Origin: an uncultured Chloroflexota bacterium
GTDB taxonomy: Bacteria; Chloroflexota; UBA11872
NCBI GenBank assembly: GCA_958296175.1
Contig: OY282448.1
Span: 434,001 to 498,000, forward strand
Direction of reading: 5' to 3'
Length of the DNA: 64,000 bases
Made by a program: the position numbers and the translations under genes. The first letter of the stretch is position 1; every line of letters starts with the position of its first letter. Of this stretch, positions 1 through 8,082 are shown piece by piece. A model generated the notes under the pieces. It made no database searches. It was not told the origin of the DNA and was given only the letters and a program-made list of their open reading frames with translations.

Positions 1-359
1 AACCTGCCGACCGCACGGTCTTCAGCGAATACCACGCCACCGGCGCGCCGTCCGGCGCCTTCATGCTGCGCGACCGCCGCTGGAAATACGTGCATTACGC
101 CGGCTTTCCGCCGCAGCTGTTCGACCTGCGCGCCGACCCCAGCGAGCTGACCGATCTGGCGCCGCGCCCGGAACAGCGCCAGCGTTGTCAGGCGTTCGAG
201 CGCCGCCTGCGCGCCATCTGCGACCCGCGCGCCGTCGACGCCGCGGCCAAGGCCGACCAACAGCGCCGCCTGGAAGCCAACGGCGGCGCCGCCGCCGTGC
301 GAGCCGCCGGCCCGCAGATCAACTTCACCCGCGCGCCCGAACAGTTCCGCAGCGCCTGA
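1..359 (+). CDS. Sulfatase, C-terminal fragment (5' end outside window)
   Basis: The reading frame is open from the left edge and ends at TGA 357-359, so only the last ~118 residues are present. The visible part holds the usual C-terminal sulfatase signature: a line reporting the substrate-binding strand (LRDRRWKYVHY) followed by QLFDLRADPSELTDLA, the 'LYDLxxDPxExxNLA' element that closes alkaline-phosphatase-fold sulfatases. The catalytic formylglycine region and metal ligands lie upstream and cannot be checked. The family hydrolyses sulfate esters, often from sulfated polysaccharides or glycosaminoglycans; the substrate is unknown. A second sulfatase lies at 37513-38910. Confidence 0.8.
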   Translation, partial: PADRTVFSEYHATGAPSGAFMLRDRRWKYVHYAGFPPQLFDLRADPSELTDLAPRPEQRQRCQAFERRLRAICDPRAVDAAAKADQQRRLEANGGAAAVRAAGPQINFTRAPEQFRSA

Positions 360-560
360 GCGCGGCGGGCGGCAGGGCCGCCTTCGAGCGGCGGGTCACC
401 GCGGCCCCGGCCGACGGACGCGCGGGCGCGCCCGCCAGGTCCCGCCGGGCTAGACTGACGCGCGCCGCGGCGCCGACCCGTCGGCGCTCGTCGGTCAGCC
501 CGACCGTCGAGCGAATGGCCGCCGGCGGCAGTCAGCCCGGGGACTCAGGAGGACATCCAG

Positions 561-1118
561 ATGCGCTCGAACCAGCCCGACCACTCCGGAGTAACCGGCA
601 AGACGCTGCGCGAGGCGCAGTTCGACGGCAAGCTCATTCCCTATCAGCGTTGGTACGTGTCCCTCATCATGCTGGTCACCATCGTGGGCATCCCTTTCAT
701 CCCGCTGTGGCTGCTCTACAGCCTCTGGTTCAGCCCGCGCTATGTGCAGGCCCTGTCCGCCCGGCTCACCACCGAGGCCGTGGAGGTACGCAAAGGGGTG
801 TTCAACCGCAGCGACTCCACCATTCCTCTCAACCGGATCACCGACCTGCGCCTGCACGACGGTCCGCTCATGCGCCGCTTCGGCCTGCGCGGCCTGAAGG
901 TGGAAACCGCGGGCCAGTCCGGGCCGAGCGCCAGTACCGAGGGCAACCTGCTGGGCGTGGTGGACGCCGAGGAGCTGCGCAACGCGATCCTGCGCCAGCG
1001 GCAGCGCGCGCTGGGCGCCGAACCGGCCGCCGCCGCCCCCGCGCCAAAAGCGCCCGACGCCGACGCGGTCCTGCGCGAAATCCGCGACATCCTGGCGCGC
1101 ATGGAAGCCAAGGGGTAG
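561..1118 (+). CDS. Small membrane protein with bacterial PH (bPH_2/YdbS-like) domain
   Basis: 185-residue protein. Residues ~30-60 form a hydrophobic hairpin (VSLIMLVTIVGIPFIPLW) expected to span the membrane. Residues ~65-140 match the DUF304/bPH_2 pattern: alternating beta strands with RLTTEAVEVRKGVFNRSDSTI, then PLNRITDLRLHDGPLMRRFG, which is the characteristic 'I.L.rItdv...g.l.R.fG' segment. The C-terminus is an Ala/Pro linker ending in a short helix. The ATG is preceded by GGAGGACATCCAG, a strong ribosome-binding site. The gene stands alone and converges on the enolase-family gene at 1156. The function of this family is not established. Confidence 0.75.
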   Translation: MRSNQPDHSGVTGKTLREAQFDGKLIPYQRWYVSLIMLVTIVGIPFIPLWLLYSLWFSPRYVQALSARLTTEAVEVRKGVFNRSDSTIPLNRITDLRLHDGPLMRRFGLRGLKVETAGQSGPSASTEGNLLGVVDAEELRNAILRQRQRALGAEPAAAAPAPKAPDADAVLREIRDILARMEAKG

Positions 1119-1155
1119 CACCGCCGCTCTCGAAGCGCCGCGCGGCCGACCTGGC

Positions 1156-2268
1156 TCAGGACGGGCGCGCGGCGTCGGCGTGCCGCGCCAGGCCGGCGGC
1201 GTCCAGAGTCCAGCCAAACCCTGGCCGCTCGGGAATAGTCACCGCCCCGCCGCAGGCTTCCGGCTCCCCCGCCAGCACGTCCCAGATCAGCGCGTTGCCC
1301 GGCAGCGGGTCGCGGCGGGGAAAATACTCGCCGATCTGGCAGCAGGCCCGCGCCGCGATCAGGTGCCAGGAATGCAGCCAGCCCTGGTGCGGCGCAACCG
1401 TGCGGTTGTGGCTGGCCGCCAGGCCGCAGATACGCAGCGTTTCGGTCAGCCCGCCCACGCGGTTGACGTCCGGCTGCAAAACGTCCACGCCGGCGTTCAG
1501 CAGCGACACGAAGGGGAAGCGCGTGCGTTCCGACTCGCCGGCCGCCAGCGGCACGGCCGCGGCGCGCGCCAGCCGCGCATAGCCCGCCAGATCGTCGATG
1601 GGCAGCGGATTCTCCAGCCAGCCCGCCTCCAGCTCGGCCAGCGGCTCCAGCATGCGCAGCGCGTAGGGCAGGTCCCATTGGAAGTGGGCGTCCACCAGCA
1701 ACGCCGCGTCCGCGCCGACGAGCGCGCGGATTTCGCGCAGCGTTTCCAGTTCCGCGCGGCGGCCCTGCACCCCGTCCGCCGGCCCGCGGCTGAAAAAGTA
1801 TTTGAAGGCCCGAAACCCGCGCTGCAAGCCCGCGCCAATCTCGTCCAACAGCTCGCCCAGCCCCGCGCGGCCGCGCAGCGACAGCGAGCTGAGATACACC
1901 GGCACTCGTCGGGTCGAGCCGCCGCCCAGCAGCGACACCACCGGCCGCCCCAGCGCCTGGCCCAGCAAGTCCCAGAGCGCCAGGTCCACGCCGCTCAGCG
2001 CCGTCACGCCGGCGCCTCGCTGCCCCTGCCGGTGCAGCGAGGCGTACAGCCGCTCCCAATGCGCTTCGACGCCGCTTGGATCGGCGCCCGCCAGCAGCGG
2101 TGCGAACTGCCGCTGGATGATGACGTCGGCCCCCGCCGGAAAGCCGCCCACGCTGCCAAGGCCCACCAGGCCGGCGTCGGTTGCAATCTCCACCACCACC
2201 AGCGCAATCGCCTCGCCCCCCGGCGTCGGGTTGCGCAGCGCGCGGGCGCGCACGTCGGTTATCCGCAT
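1156..2268 (-). CDS. Mandelate racemase/muconate lactonizing enzyme family (enolase superfamily) dehydratase
   Basis: 370 residues from ATG 2268 (MRITDVRARALRNP), the usual start of this family. An ATG at 2277 is three codons longer, and an in-frame start at 2364 would run back into the terminase gene. The N-terminal capping domain is followed by a TIM barrel with a lysine at the end of strand 2 (RAFKYFF) and the metal-binding triad Asp in LLVDAHFQW, Glu in WLENPL and Glu in AAGESER. A His in VAPHQGW lies where the strand-7 general base sits. These fit Mg-dependent proton abstraction from a carboxylate, most often acid-sugar dehydration. The KxK motif is degenerate, and the substrate cannot be named. 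It lies 37 bp downstream of the terminase gene on the same strand. Confidence 0.85.
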   Translation of the reverse strand: MRITDVRARALRNPTPGGEAIALVVVEIATDAGLVGLGSVGGFPAGADVIIQRQFAPLLAGADPSGVEAHWERLYASLHRQGQRGAGVTALSGVDLALWDLLGQALGRPVVSLLGGGSTRRVPVYLSSLSLRGRAGLGELLDEIGAGLQRGFRAFKYFFSRGPADGVQGRRAELETLREIRALVGADAALLVDAHFQWDLPYALRMLEPLAELEAGWLENPLPIDDLAGYARLARAAAVPLAAGESERTRFPFVSLLNAGVDVLQPDVNRVGGLTETLRICGLAASHNRTVAPHQGWLHSWHLIAARACCQIGEYFPRRDPLPGNALIWDVLAGEPEACGGAVTIPERPGFGWTLDAAGLARHADAARPS

Positions 2269-2305
2269 GCCGCGCATTATGTCGCGGCGGCCGCCCGGGC
2301 GGCGG

Positions 2306-3628
2306 TTATTCCAGCTGCACGCGGAAGGGTTGGCTGCGGCGCGGGGGGCGGCCGATGGCGCCAAAGCGGTCGAAGAGCCAGTAGGTCAGCGCTTTGATGG
2401 CGTGGTTGTCGCGGTCGATGGGTTCCTCCGAGATTGGCCGCCGCCCCGAGTCGTCGTGATAGCGGTAGTGCTCGAACTCCGCAATTAGGTTGGGGCAGCT
2501 CGGCGACACGGTCAGGCGCGCGGCGCCGCTGGCCGGGTCGCGCAGGAAGGTGCGCAGGCGCTCGATGCCGTCGCGCACGGGCACGCGGCGCGAGCGCAGC
2601 CGCAGGCGGGCCAGAGACGCCCAAATCTCCACCTGGCTGGGCGCGGCGTGGTGCTGGCGGCCGGCGATGTCGATGACGCCGCCGCGCACCCGCGGCCACC
2701 AGGGGCGGCGCTGGCAGGCGGCAATCACCTCGCCCGCCGTGGCGCGGCGCGCGTACACCTCGTCGACCACGGCCGCCTGGCCGCCGCGCGTTTCCACCGC
2801 CAGCACCGCGTAGGCGCCGGCGTAGCCGGGGTCGATGGCCAGCTCCACCTCGCGGCCGCTGGCGCGCGCCTGGTCGTGCACGTGCACGCGCGGATCGAAC
2901 TCGCGGAACACCAGAGTCGCGGGCGGGCACGGCACGCCGCCGAAGCGCTCCATGAAGACGTCGGTGGGAAACAGCGCTTCCAACGCGGCGATTTCGGGGT
3001 CGGCGCGCCCGCCGGGATAGAGCGCCCGGTTGGCCCAGGTTGGAATGGAAAACGCCTGCGCGCCGGCCGCGCCGTCCACGCCGTCCACGCCGGCGCCGCG
3101 CCAGCGCCGAAAGGCACTGGCATACCAGCCGCGCGACCCTTCGAACGTGCCGCTGAGCCACAGCCAGCCGCGCCGTTCGGCCACGCGCCCGCGCACACGC
3201 AGAAACACCTGGGGCGGCAGTTGCGCCGCCTCGCAGCCCACAATGCCGTCCGGCGCTTCACCGGCCAGCCGTTCGGGGTCGTGCGCGCTGCGCGTCACGA
3301 TGCGCGCGCCGGTGCGCGTGAGCAGTTCGGCGCGGGACACGGCGGGGGCGCGCACCGTCTGCACCGCGCCGATGCGCTGGCAGGCGTCGACCAGATAGTC
3401 GAACTCGGGCCGGCAGAGGTCGTAATCCGGCCCCACCAGCCAGAAGAGCCGGCCCTGCAGCATGCGCCCGAAGAGTTCCATGGCGGCGCTGCGGCTCTTG
3501 CCGGCGCGTTCGCCGCCGGCAATCAGGCGGATGCGGGCCGGGCTGTCGTGGGCGGCCAGCTGGGCGGGCGAGGGCGCGTAGCCCACGCGCGCCCACAGCA
3601 GGTCACGCGTCCGACGCCAGGCGCGCAC
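2306..3628 (-). CDS. Phage terminase large subunit (DNA-packaging ATPase/nuclease)
   Basis: 440 residues. The N-terminal ATPase has a Walker A at residues ~38-45 (GGERAGKS) and the adenine-side element WLVGPDYDLCRPEFDYL. A coupling-type motif (LWLSGT) follows at ~160. From ~residue 265 comes an RNase H-like nuclease with acidic residues in AIDPGYAG, GGVIDIAG and DRDNHAIKAL. In phages TerL cuts concatemeric DNA and pumps it into the procapsid through the portal. The Walker B segment reads IVGCEAAQL, with Cys-Glu rather than the common Asp-Glu. Its start overlaps the preceding small gene by 26 bp, which implies coupling. Base composition matches the chromosome, suggesting long residence. No capsid, tail or lysis genes are nearby. 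Confidence 0.85.
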   Translation of the reverse strand: MRAWRRTRDLLWARVGYAPSPAQLAAHDSPARIRLIAGGERAGKSRSAAMELFGRMLQGRLFWLVGPDYDLCRPEFDYLVDACQRIGAVQTVRAPAVSRAELLTRTGARIVTRSAHDPERLAGEAPDGIVGCEAAQLPPQVFLRVRGRVAERRGWLWLSGTFEGSRGWYASAFRRWRGAGVDGVDGAAGAQAFSIPTWANRALYPGGRADPEIAALEALFPTDVFMERFGGVPCPPATLVFREFDPRVHVHDQARASGREVELAIDPGYAGAYAVLAVETRGGQAAVVDEVYARRATAGEVIAACQRRPWWPRVRGGVIDIAGRQHHAAPSQVEIWASLARLRLRSRRVPVRDGIERLRTFLRDPASGAARLTVSPSCPNLIAEFEHYRYHDDSGRRPISEEPIDRDNHAIKALTYWLFDRFGAIGRPPRRSQPFRVQLE

Positions 3629-3875
3629 GCAGCTCCTCCAGCAGCTGGGTCAGCGCGTCGTCGCCGCTCTCGGTGTGGGCAAAGACGTGGCGCACCAGCA
3701 GTTCGATGGCCCAGCGCTGGCCGTCCAGCGCGTGGCGCACGATGACCTGGCCAAGCGGCCCGCGTTCGGCGTCCGCCAGGGCGGTGAGATGCGCGGCGAA
3801 CGAGCGCGCGGCGCCGCGCGGCCCGGCCGCGCGTGCGGGCGCCTCCAGGCCGGCGGCGGGCGCGGACGCGCTCAT
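3603..3875 (-). CDS. Small protein between portal and terminase genes (terminase-associated, unknown)
   Basis: 90 residues, no confident family match. The first ~25 residues are Ala/Pro-rich; the rest is helical and acidic (AAHLTALADAERGPLGQVIVRH, ending TQLLEELRARLASDA). It overlaps the preceding gene by ATGA (3872-3875) and the terminase by 26 bp, so it is translated as part of the portal-terminase unit. Its place and size would suit a small terminase subunit or accessory protein. I see no helix-turn-helix DNA-binding motif to support that, so the role is an inference from position only. Confidence 0.5.
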   Translation of the reverse strand: MSASAPAAGLEAPARAAGPRGAARSFAAHLTALADAERGPLGQVIVRHALDGQRWAIELLVRHVFAHTESGDDALTQLLEELRARLASDA

Positions 3876-4135
3876 CGCGGGGCGCGCCGGGCCGCGTCTG
3901 GGTCGGCGGCGGGACCCGGGCGCGTCGGCCGCGCCGGCGATGCGCCCACGCGGACGATGCGCGCCTCGATGCGCCGCGTCAGGCGGCGGATCAACCGTGC
4001 CACGCGCGCCTCCAGCGGGTTTGCGTCCGTGAGCCCGGCGTCGGGCGCGCGCGGCGCGCCCGGCAGAGACGCGGCCGGCTGAGGGGCGGCCGGCTGAGGG
4101 GCGTCGGCGCCGCCGGGCGGGTCATTCGCCGGCAT
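3872..4135 (-). CDS. Small Pro/Arg-rich protein in the portal-terminase unit (unknown)
   Basis: 87 residues. The N-terminal ~38 residues are a Pro/Ala-rich stretch; the middle (EARVARLIRRLTRRIEARIVRV) is a strongly basic amphipathic helix; the C-terminus is again Pro/Arg/Ala-rich. It overlaps the portal gene's end by 14 bp and the next gene by 4 bp (ATGA). A basic helix flanked by disordered arms could bind nucleic acid or a partner protein, but there is no recognised domain. The very high GC of this stretch makes long open frames cheap, so its reality rests mainly on the gapless overlaps. Confidence 0.4.
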   Translation of the reverse strand: MPANDPPGGADAPQPAAPQPAASLPGAPRAPDAGLTDANPLEARVARLIRRLTRRIEARIVRVGASPARPTRPGPAADPDAARRAPR

Positions 4136-6047
4136 GGCCGCTCCCGGTGGCGCGTCCGCCGCGCGGCGGGTCGGCGGTGCGGCGCCCCGCGGCCGCGGCG
4201 GGCCGCGGGGCCGCCGGCCGGCGCGGGCGGCGCAGCGTCCGTTCCGCGGGCTGCGCCGCCAGGCTGCCGCGGGCGGCGCGTGGGCCGTTCTGCGCAGGCG
4301 CCCCGCCCGCGGCGGGAGCGACCGACCCGCCGCTGCGCACGGGCGGGCGGGCCGAGGCCGCGGGCGCGGGCGCGGCGGACGCGGCGGTGTCCAGCCCGCT
4401 GCGCCGCAGCGCCTCGCGCACGATGGCCGCGCGGATTTCGGGCGCGTCGATCAGCTCGTCCAGCAGAATCTCGTCTTCCATGGCCTCGGCGTCGGTCACC
4501 CCCAGCTTTTCCTGCATGGCCCAGCGGCGCGAGGCGAGCCGGGCGTCCACCAGGCGCGACGCCAGCGACCCCTGCGAGACATCGTCGGCCGGGCCCAGCG
4601 GGTCGACCCGCGCGCGCACCGCGTGATAGCCCTCGATGTCGGACGGCCCCAGGCCGATCCAGCCCGCCTCGCCGTCCGCGTCGAACACGTACACGGTCTC
4701 GCCGATGCGGGTTTCGACCAGGCGCCACATCAGGCGCACGATGCGGTCCAGCGCCTGCTCGGCGTGGCGCGCGATCTGTTGAAACGCCACGCGCGCGGCA
4801 TTGATGAGTTGGTTCAGCAGGTAGCCGCTGGCGTTGCCGCCGGGGGCGATGCCGAACAGCACGCTGGGCACGCCGGCCTGGTCGATCATGGCGCGCGTTT
4901 GGGCGATCAGTTCGTCCAGGTCGGGCGGCGTCCCGCTCCACTGCAAGAAGCTCAGGTCTTCGTCGGCGTACAGCGGGAACACCTCGCCCGGGCGGAAGTC
5001 GATGGGCGGCGGGCGGCCGTCGTCGCCCAGGCTGGCGTCCGCGGGCGTGTAGCCGCGCAGCGTAGGCGTGGGGTAGGCGTACAGGAACACCGCGTTCTGC
5101 TTCATGGTCAGCAGCTGGTCCAGCAGGGGGATCAGGTATTCCATGGACGCCAGCATCGACACCCCGGCCTTGGCCGGGTCGCGGCTGGGGGTCTGATCGC
5201 CGTAGGCCAGCACGTAGGGCGGCGCGCCGTAGCCGTGGCGGCCGCGGCGCACCAGGTGGCCGTCCACCATGACGGCGAAGTGCTCGGCGTCCCAATACTC
5301 CACCACGCGCGCCAGGCCGCCGCGCGCGGCCGGGGGGACGTCGGGGCGCTCGCCCTGACCGTCGGCGGGCGCCAGACGTCCCGTGCCGCGGTCGGCGATC
5401 AACCCGTAGCGGCGGCGCACCAGTTCGCGCGGGCGTTCGGCAATCTCCAGACAGGCCTCGAGTCCCTCGTCGCCCTCCAGGGGGTAGAACGTGGTGACGT
5501 CCACGTCGCGCCACGCCAGCGGGAAGGGGGCGGACTTCTTGAACGATTCGGCGCGGCGCAGGAAGTCCGCCGCCGCCTCGTCCTGGCGCTCGCCGCGCCG
5601 CGGGTAGGCGCGCCAGCGGTCGGGCAGATAGACCAGCTTCAGGACGCCGGCGCCGTCGGCCACCAGGGCGTCCACGAACATGCCGAACACGTCGCGGCCG
5701 GCGTCGTGGTCCATGCGGCGCAGGGCCGCGTCGGTCCAGCGCGAGCGCAGGTCGGCGCTTGCGCGCGCGGCCTCCGTCGGCTCGGCCGGCGGCACCTGAA
5801 TCACCGGCCGGTTGGCCGTCAGGCTGCCGACCACGCGCTTGAGCTGTTCGCGCGCCAGCGGCGTGCGCACCTCGCGCGTGGTGGCGCGGTAGGCCGCGGG
5901 AATGTCGACCGGCACCTCCATGTGCCGCAGCCGCCGCAACCGCTCGACCTGCGCGTTGCGCTGGCCAAAGCCGGCCACCAGCTGTTCTTCCAGCTCGCGC
6001 AGATACTGCTCGCTCGGCGGCGGGCGCTGCGCAGCCTGCATGGGCAT
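4122..6047 (-). CDS. Phage portal protein
   Basis: 641 residues from ATG 6047 (MPMQAAQRPP). In-frame starts at 6137 and 6056 also exist; 6047 was chosen because AAGG lies about 9 bases before it. The body shows portal-type features: an N-terminal helical region with AYRATTREVRTPLAREQLKRVV, a central part with GVSMLASMEYLIPLLDQL, and the typical PGGNASGYLLNQLINAARVA segment in the wing/stem region, then long helices ending with LMWRLVETRIGETVY. Portals form the dodecameric ring through which terminase threads DNA. The C-terminal ~90 residues are low-complexity Ala/Pro/Arg. It is the first gene of a gapless four-gene unit ending with terL, the reverse of the usual phage order. Confidence 0.75.
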   Translation of the reverse strand: MPMQAAQRPPPSEQYLRELEEQLVAGFGQRNAQVERLRRLRHMEVPVDIPAAYRATTREVRTPLAREQLKRVVGSLTANRPVIQVPPAEPTEAARASADLRSRWTDAALRRMDHDAGRDVFGMFVDALVADGAGVLKLVYLPDRWRAYPRRGERQDEAAADFLRRAESFKKSAPFPLAWRDVDVTTFYPLEGDEGLEACLEIAERPRELVRRRYGLIADRGTGRLAPADGQGERPDVPPAARGGLARVVEYWDAEHFAVMVDGHLVRRGRHGYGAPPYVLAYGDQTPSRDPAKAGVSMLASMEYLIPLLDQLLTMKQNAVFLYAYPTPTLRGYTPADASLGDDGRPPPIDFRPGEVFPLYADEDLSFLQWSGTPPDLDELIAQTRAMIDQAGVPSVLFGIAPGGNASGYLLNQLINAARVAFQQIARHAEQALDRIVRLMWRLVETRIGETVYVFDADGEAGWIGLGPSDIEGYHAVRARVDPLGPADDVSQGSLASRLVDARLASRRWAMQEKLGVTDAEAMEDEILLDELIDAPEIRAAIVREALRRSGLDTAASAAPAPAASARPPVRSGGSVAPAAGGAPAQNGPRAARGSLAAQPAERTLRRPRRPAAPRPAAAAGRRTADPPRGGRATGSGHAGE

Positions 6048-6189
6048 GCGTCCCATCCTTGGCGTCCCCACAAGGGGGACCAGAGGGACATCGCTGGCGC
6101 TGCGGCCAATCGTACACAACAAGTGCACGAGAGGCAACCCAGGTCGTAATTCTTTGTCTGCCTCTTCTCGTCTTCCCCCTTGCTCCGAC

Positions 6190-6480
6190 GAAGAGGGCCG
6201 GCTCGTCGTTCCCTCTCCCCATCTTCCCCTCTCCCTGGAAGGAGAGGGGAAACAACGAACGCATCGGCGGCGCGGGGAGCGGGGAACGCCGCGGGTGCTC
6301 CGAGCTTTTTCCCTCTCCCTGGAGGGAGAGGGCAGGGTGAGGGGGCGCGGCTGGGGGTGCTCGGCGACGGGGGCGTGCGACGGGCGGGGGCGAGGCGTCT
6401 CCCGCTTGCCATCGTGCTCGTCCCCTCACCCTAACCCTCTCCCCGCGGCGCGGGGAGAGGGGAAAGATGGGGGAAAGAAG
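6190..6480. repeat. Cluster of dispersed palindromic CTCTCCC/GGGAGAG repeats
   Basis: The gene-free stretch 6048-6538 holds at least three copies of an imperfect palindrome: CCCTCTCCCTGG-AGGGAGAGGG near 6309-6330 followed by CAGGGTGAGGG, CCCTCTCCC..GGAAGGAGAGG near 6210-6248, and CCCCTCACCCTAACCCTCTCC with GGGGAGAGGGG at 6422-6462. The same family recurs near 10.17, 22.7, 26.7 and 56.7 kb. Long open frames read through it (for example a frame giving SPHPNPLPAARGEG) are artefacts of the repeat. Such elements can fold as RNA hairpins and may act as terminators or repetitive extragenic palindromes. Nothing else is visible here. Confidence 0.8.
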
Positions 6481-6538
6481 GGGGAAAGAAGCGGGGAAAG
6501 GGGAGAGAGAGGAAAGGCGGCGGCTGGGAGGGGGAGGG

Positions 6539-7909
6539 TCAGGCTGTGGGGGCGGCGGCGAGCAGGTCTTTCAGCTTCAGCCGCGCCAGCGTGATCTTTT
6601 CGCTGTCGCGAATCTGGCCCACGGTGTACGCGCACAGCACCGTGCCGTCGGGAGTCACGGCCAGGTCGGAATACCGGCAGGGCCGTTCGTCGATGCAGAC
6701 CGACTGCGGCCAGGTGCGTCCGCCGTCGCGGCTGACGTAGATCGTCATCTCGGTTCCGCCTGGAATGAGGCGGTTCACTCCCACGGGGTGCGAGAACAGC
6801 AGCGTGTCGGGGCCGCCGTCCGGCGCGGGATGGCGGGCGAGGCCCACGTGCACGGGGCGGCCGCTGACCTCCGGATGCTCGCCCAGCTCGTGGAAGGTCT
6901 GGCCGCCGTCGCGGCTGCGGGCGTAGGTGCGCCCGTCCCTGCGGCGGGTGTTGCGGCGATAGCTGACGTAGACCCCGCCGCCGGCGGTTTCCACCAGCGC
7001 CGCTTCGTCCGACCCGTCGGGCAGCGCGGCGCCCACGCTCCAGGTGCGGCCGTGATCGTCGCTGTAGAGCAGGCCGCCGCGCACGCCGGGCACCTGCCCT
7101 GGCTGGCCCTCCTTGTAGAGAAACGCCGGAATCAGCAGCCGCCCGCGGTGCGGCCCGTCCGTGAGCTGAATCCCGTGCACGTTGTTGTTGGGCCAGCCGG
7201 TCCAGCCGTCGGGGTTGGGCCGCGGCTGGACGCGCTGGGCCGGCGACCAGGTTGCGCCGTCGTCCTGGCTGCGAACGAGCCAGAACCCGCCGCCCTGCCG
7301 CGCATAGACGCCGAAGTAGCCCAGGTCGTCCCGCACGTGGGCCGGAATGTTCCAAAAAGTCACGAACAGCGTGCGCGTCTGGCGGTCCTCGACGATGGGC
7401 CCCAGAAACGTGTACTGCCCCGGGTCGACGTGAATGACCTGTTGCCGCGACCAGGTTGCGCCGCCGTCCAGACTGCGCGCCGAGAGGATGTCGTTCTCGT
7501 GGCCGCCGTCGCTCATAGAATCGTGGCGGCGCGAACACACGGCCACCACGCGGCCCGCGGCCGTGACCAGCAGGCCGGGCATGTGCACGCCGAAGCCGTC
7601 GTAGTCGTGGTAGTGCAGGTTGGTGAAGTCGAGGGTGACCTCGGCCTGCGCCAGCCGCTGGCGCTGTTCGCGGCTGGTGCCGATGACGGCGATCAGCATG
7701 GCGTTGGGGTCGCGCGTGCTGGTGTAGAAGTTTGCCGTCACACCCAGGGTGTGCAGCCGGTCGGGTTCCAGGTGCTCCGACAGGCCTTGGTTGGCCGCGA
7801 CCTCCGCCGGCGCCTCGGTCCGCTCCCAGTGGTAGGCCGGCGCCTGGGTCAAGACTTCGCCTTGCCCGGGAAAGAACACGTCCACGTTCTCGACCACGGT
7901 CGCGGGCAT
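6539..7909 (-). CDS. BNR-repeat sialidase-like protein
   Basis: 456 residues from ATG 7909 (MPATVVENVDVF), which follows GGGGGGAGAGCA, a strong ribosome-binding site. Five Asp-box motifs (SLDGGATW, SQDDGATW, SDDHGRTW, SRDGGQTF, SRDGGRTW) mark a six-bladed beta-propeller of the sialidase/neuraminidase fold. There is no signal peptide, so secretion is not indicated. Sialidase catalytic residues (Arg triad, Asp, Tyr/Glu pair) cannot be assigned with certainty, and many such proteins in environmental bacteria are called exo-alpha-sialidase without activity data. It diverges from the glycerate kinase gene, with 173 bp between the starts. Confidence 0.75.
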   Translation of the reverse strand: MPATVVENVDVFFPGQGEVLTQAPAYHWERTEAPAEVAANQGLSEHLEPDRLHTLGVTANFYTSTRDPNAMLIAVIGTSREQRQRLAQAEVTLDFTNLHYHDYDGFGVHMPGLLVTAAGRVVAVCSRRHDSMSDGGHENDILSARSLDGGATWSRQQVIHVDPGQYTFLGPIVEDRQTRTLFVTFWNIPAHVRDDLGYFGVYARQGGGFWLVRSQDDGATWSPAQRVQPRPNPDGWTGWPNNNVHGIQLTDGPHRGRLLIPAFLYKEGQPGQVPGVRGGLLYSDDHGRTWSVGAALPDGSDEAALVETAGGGVYVSYRRNTRRRDGRTYARSRDGGQTFHELGEHPEVSGRPVHVGLARHPAPDGGPDTLLFSHPVGVNRLIPGGTEMTIYVSRDGGRTWPQSVCIDERPCRYSDLAVTPDGTVLCAYTVGQIRDSEKITLARLKLKDLLAAAPTA

Positions 7910-8082
7910 TGCTCTCCCCCCAGGGTTCCAGGCTCGACGGCGCAGCGCCGCCAAGCGTACCCAACGCGGCCGCACGCCCGACGAACGGGACGCGCGGCGG
8001 CGCAGGACACCCCGCGGCGCGCCGACATGCTGGCCGCGCGGTTCCTACACTGGGCGGGACTGCGTGGACAGGAGAGTCGCGG

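Noticed and set aside
1156..2364. Upstream start (2364) for the enolase-family gene
   Set aside because: It would add 32 residues without family similarity and overlap the terminase C-terminus; ATG 2268 gives the canonical start.
4134..6149. 671-residue plus-strand frame opposite the portal gene
   Set aside because: It is a mirror frame of high-GC codons (His/Arg/Gly-rich, no domain), whereas the minus frame has portal features.
5902..6594. Long plus-strand frame giving SPHPNPLPAARGEG-type protein
   Set aside because: It is an artefact of the palindromic repeats and of the antisense of the portal gene.
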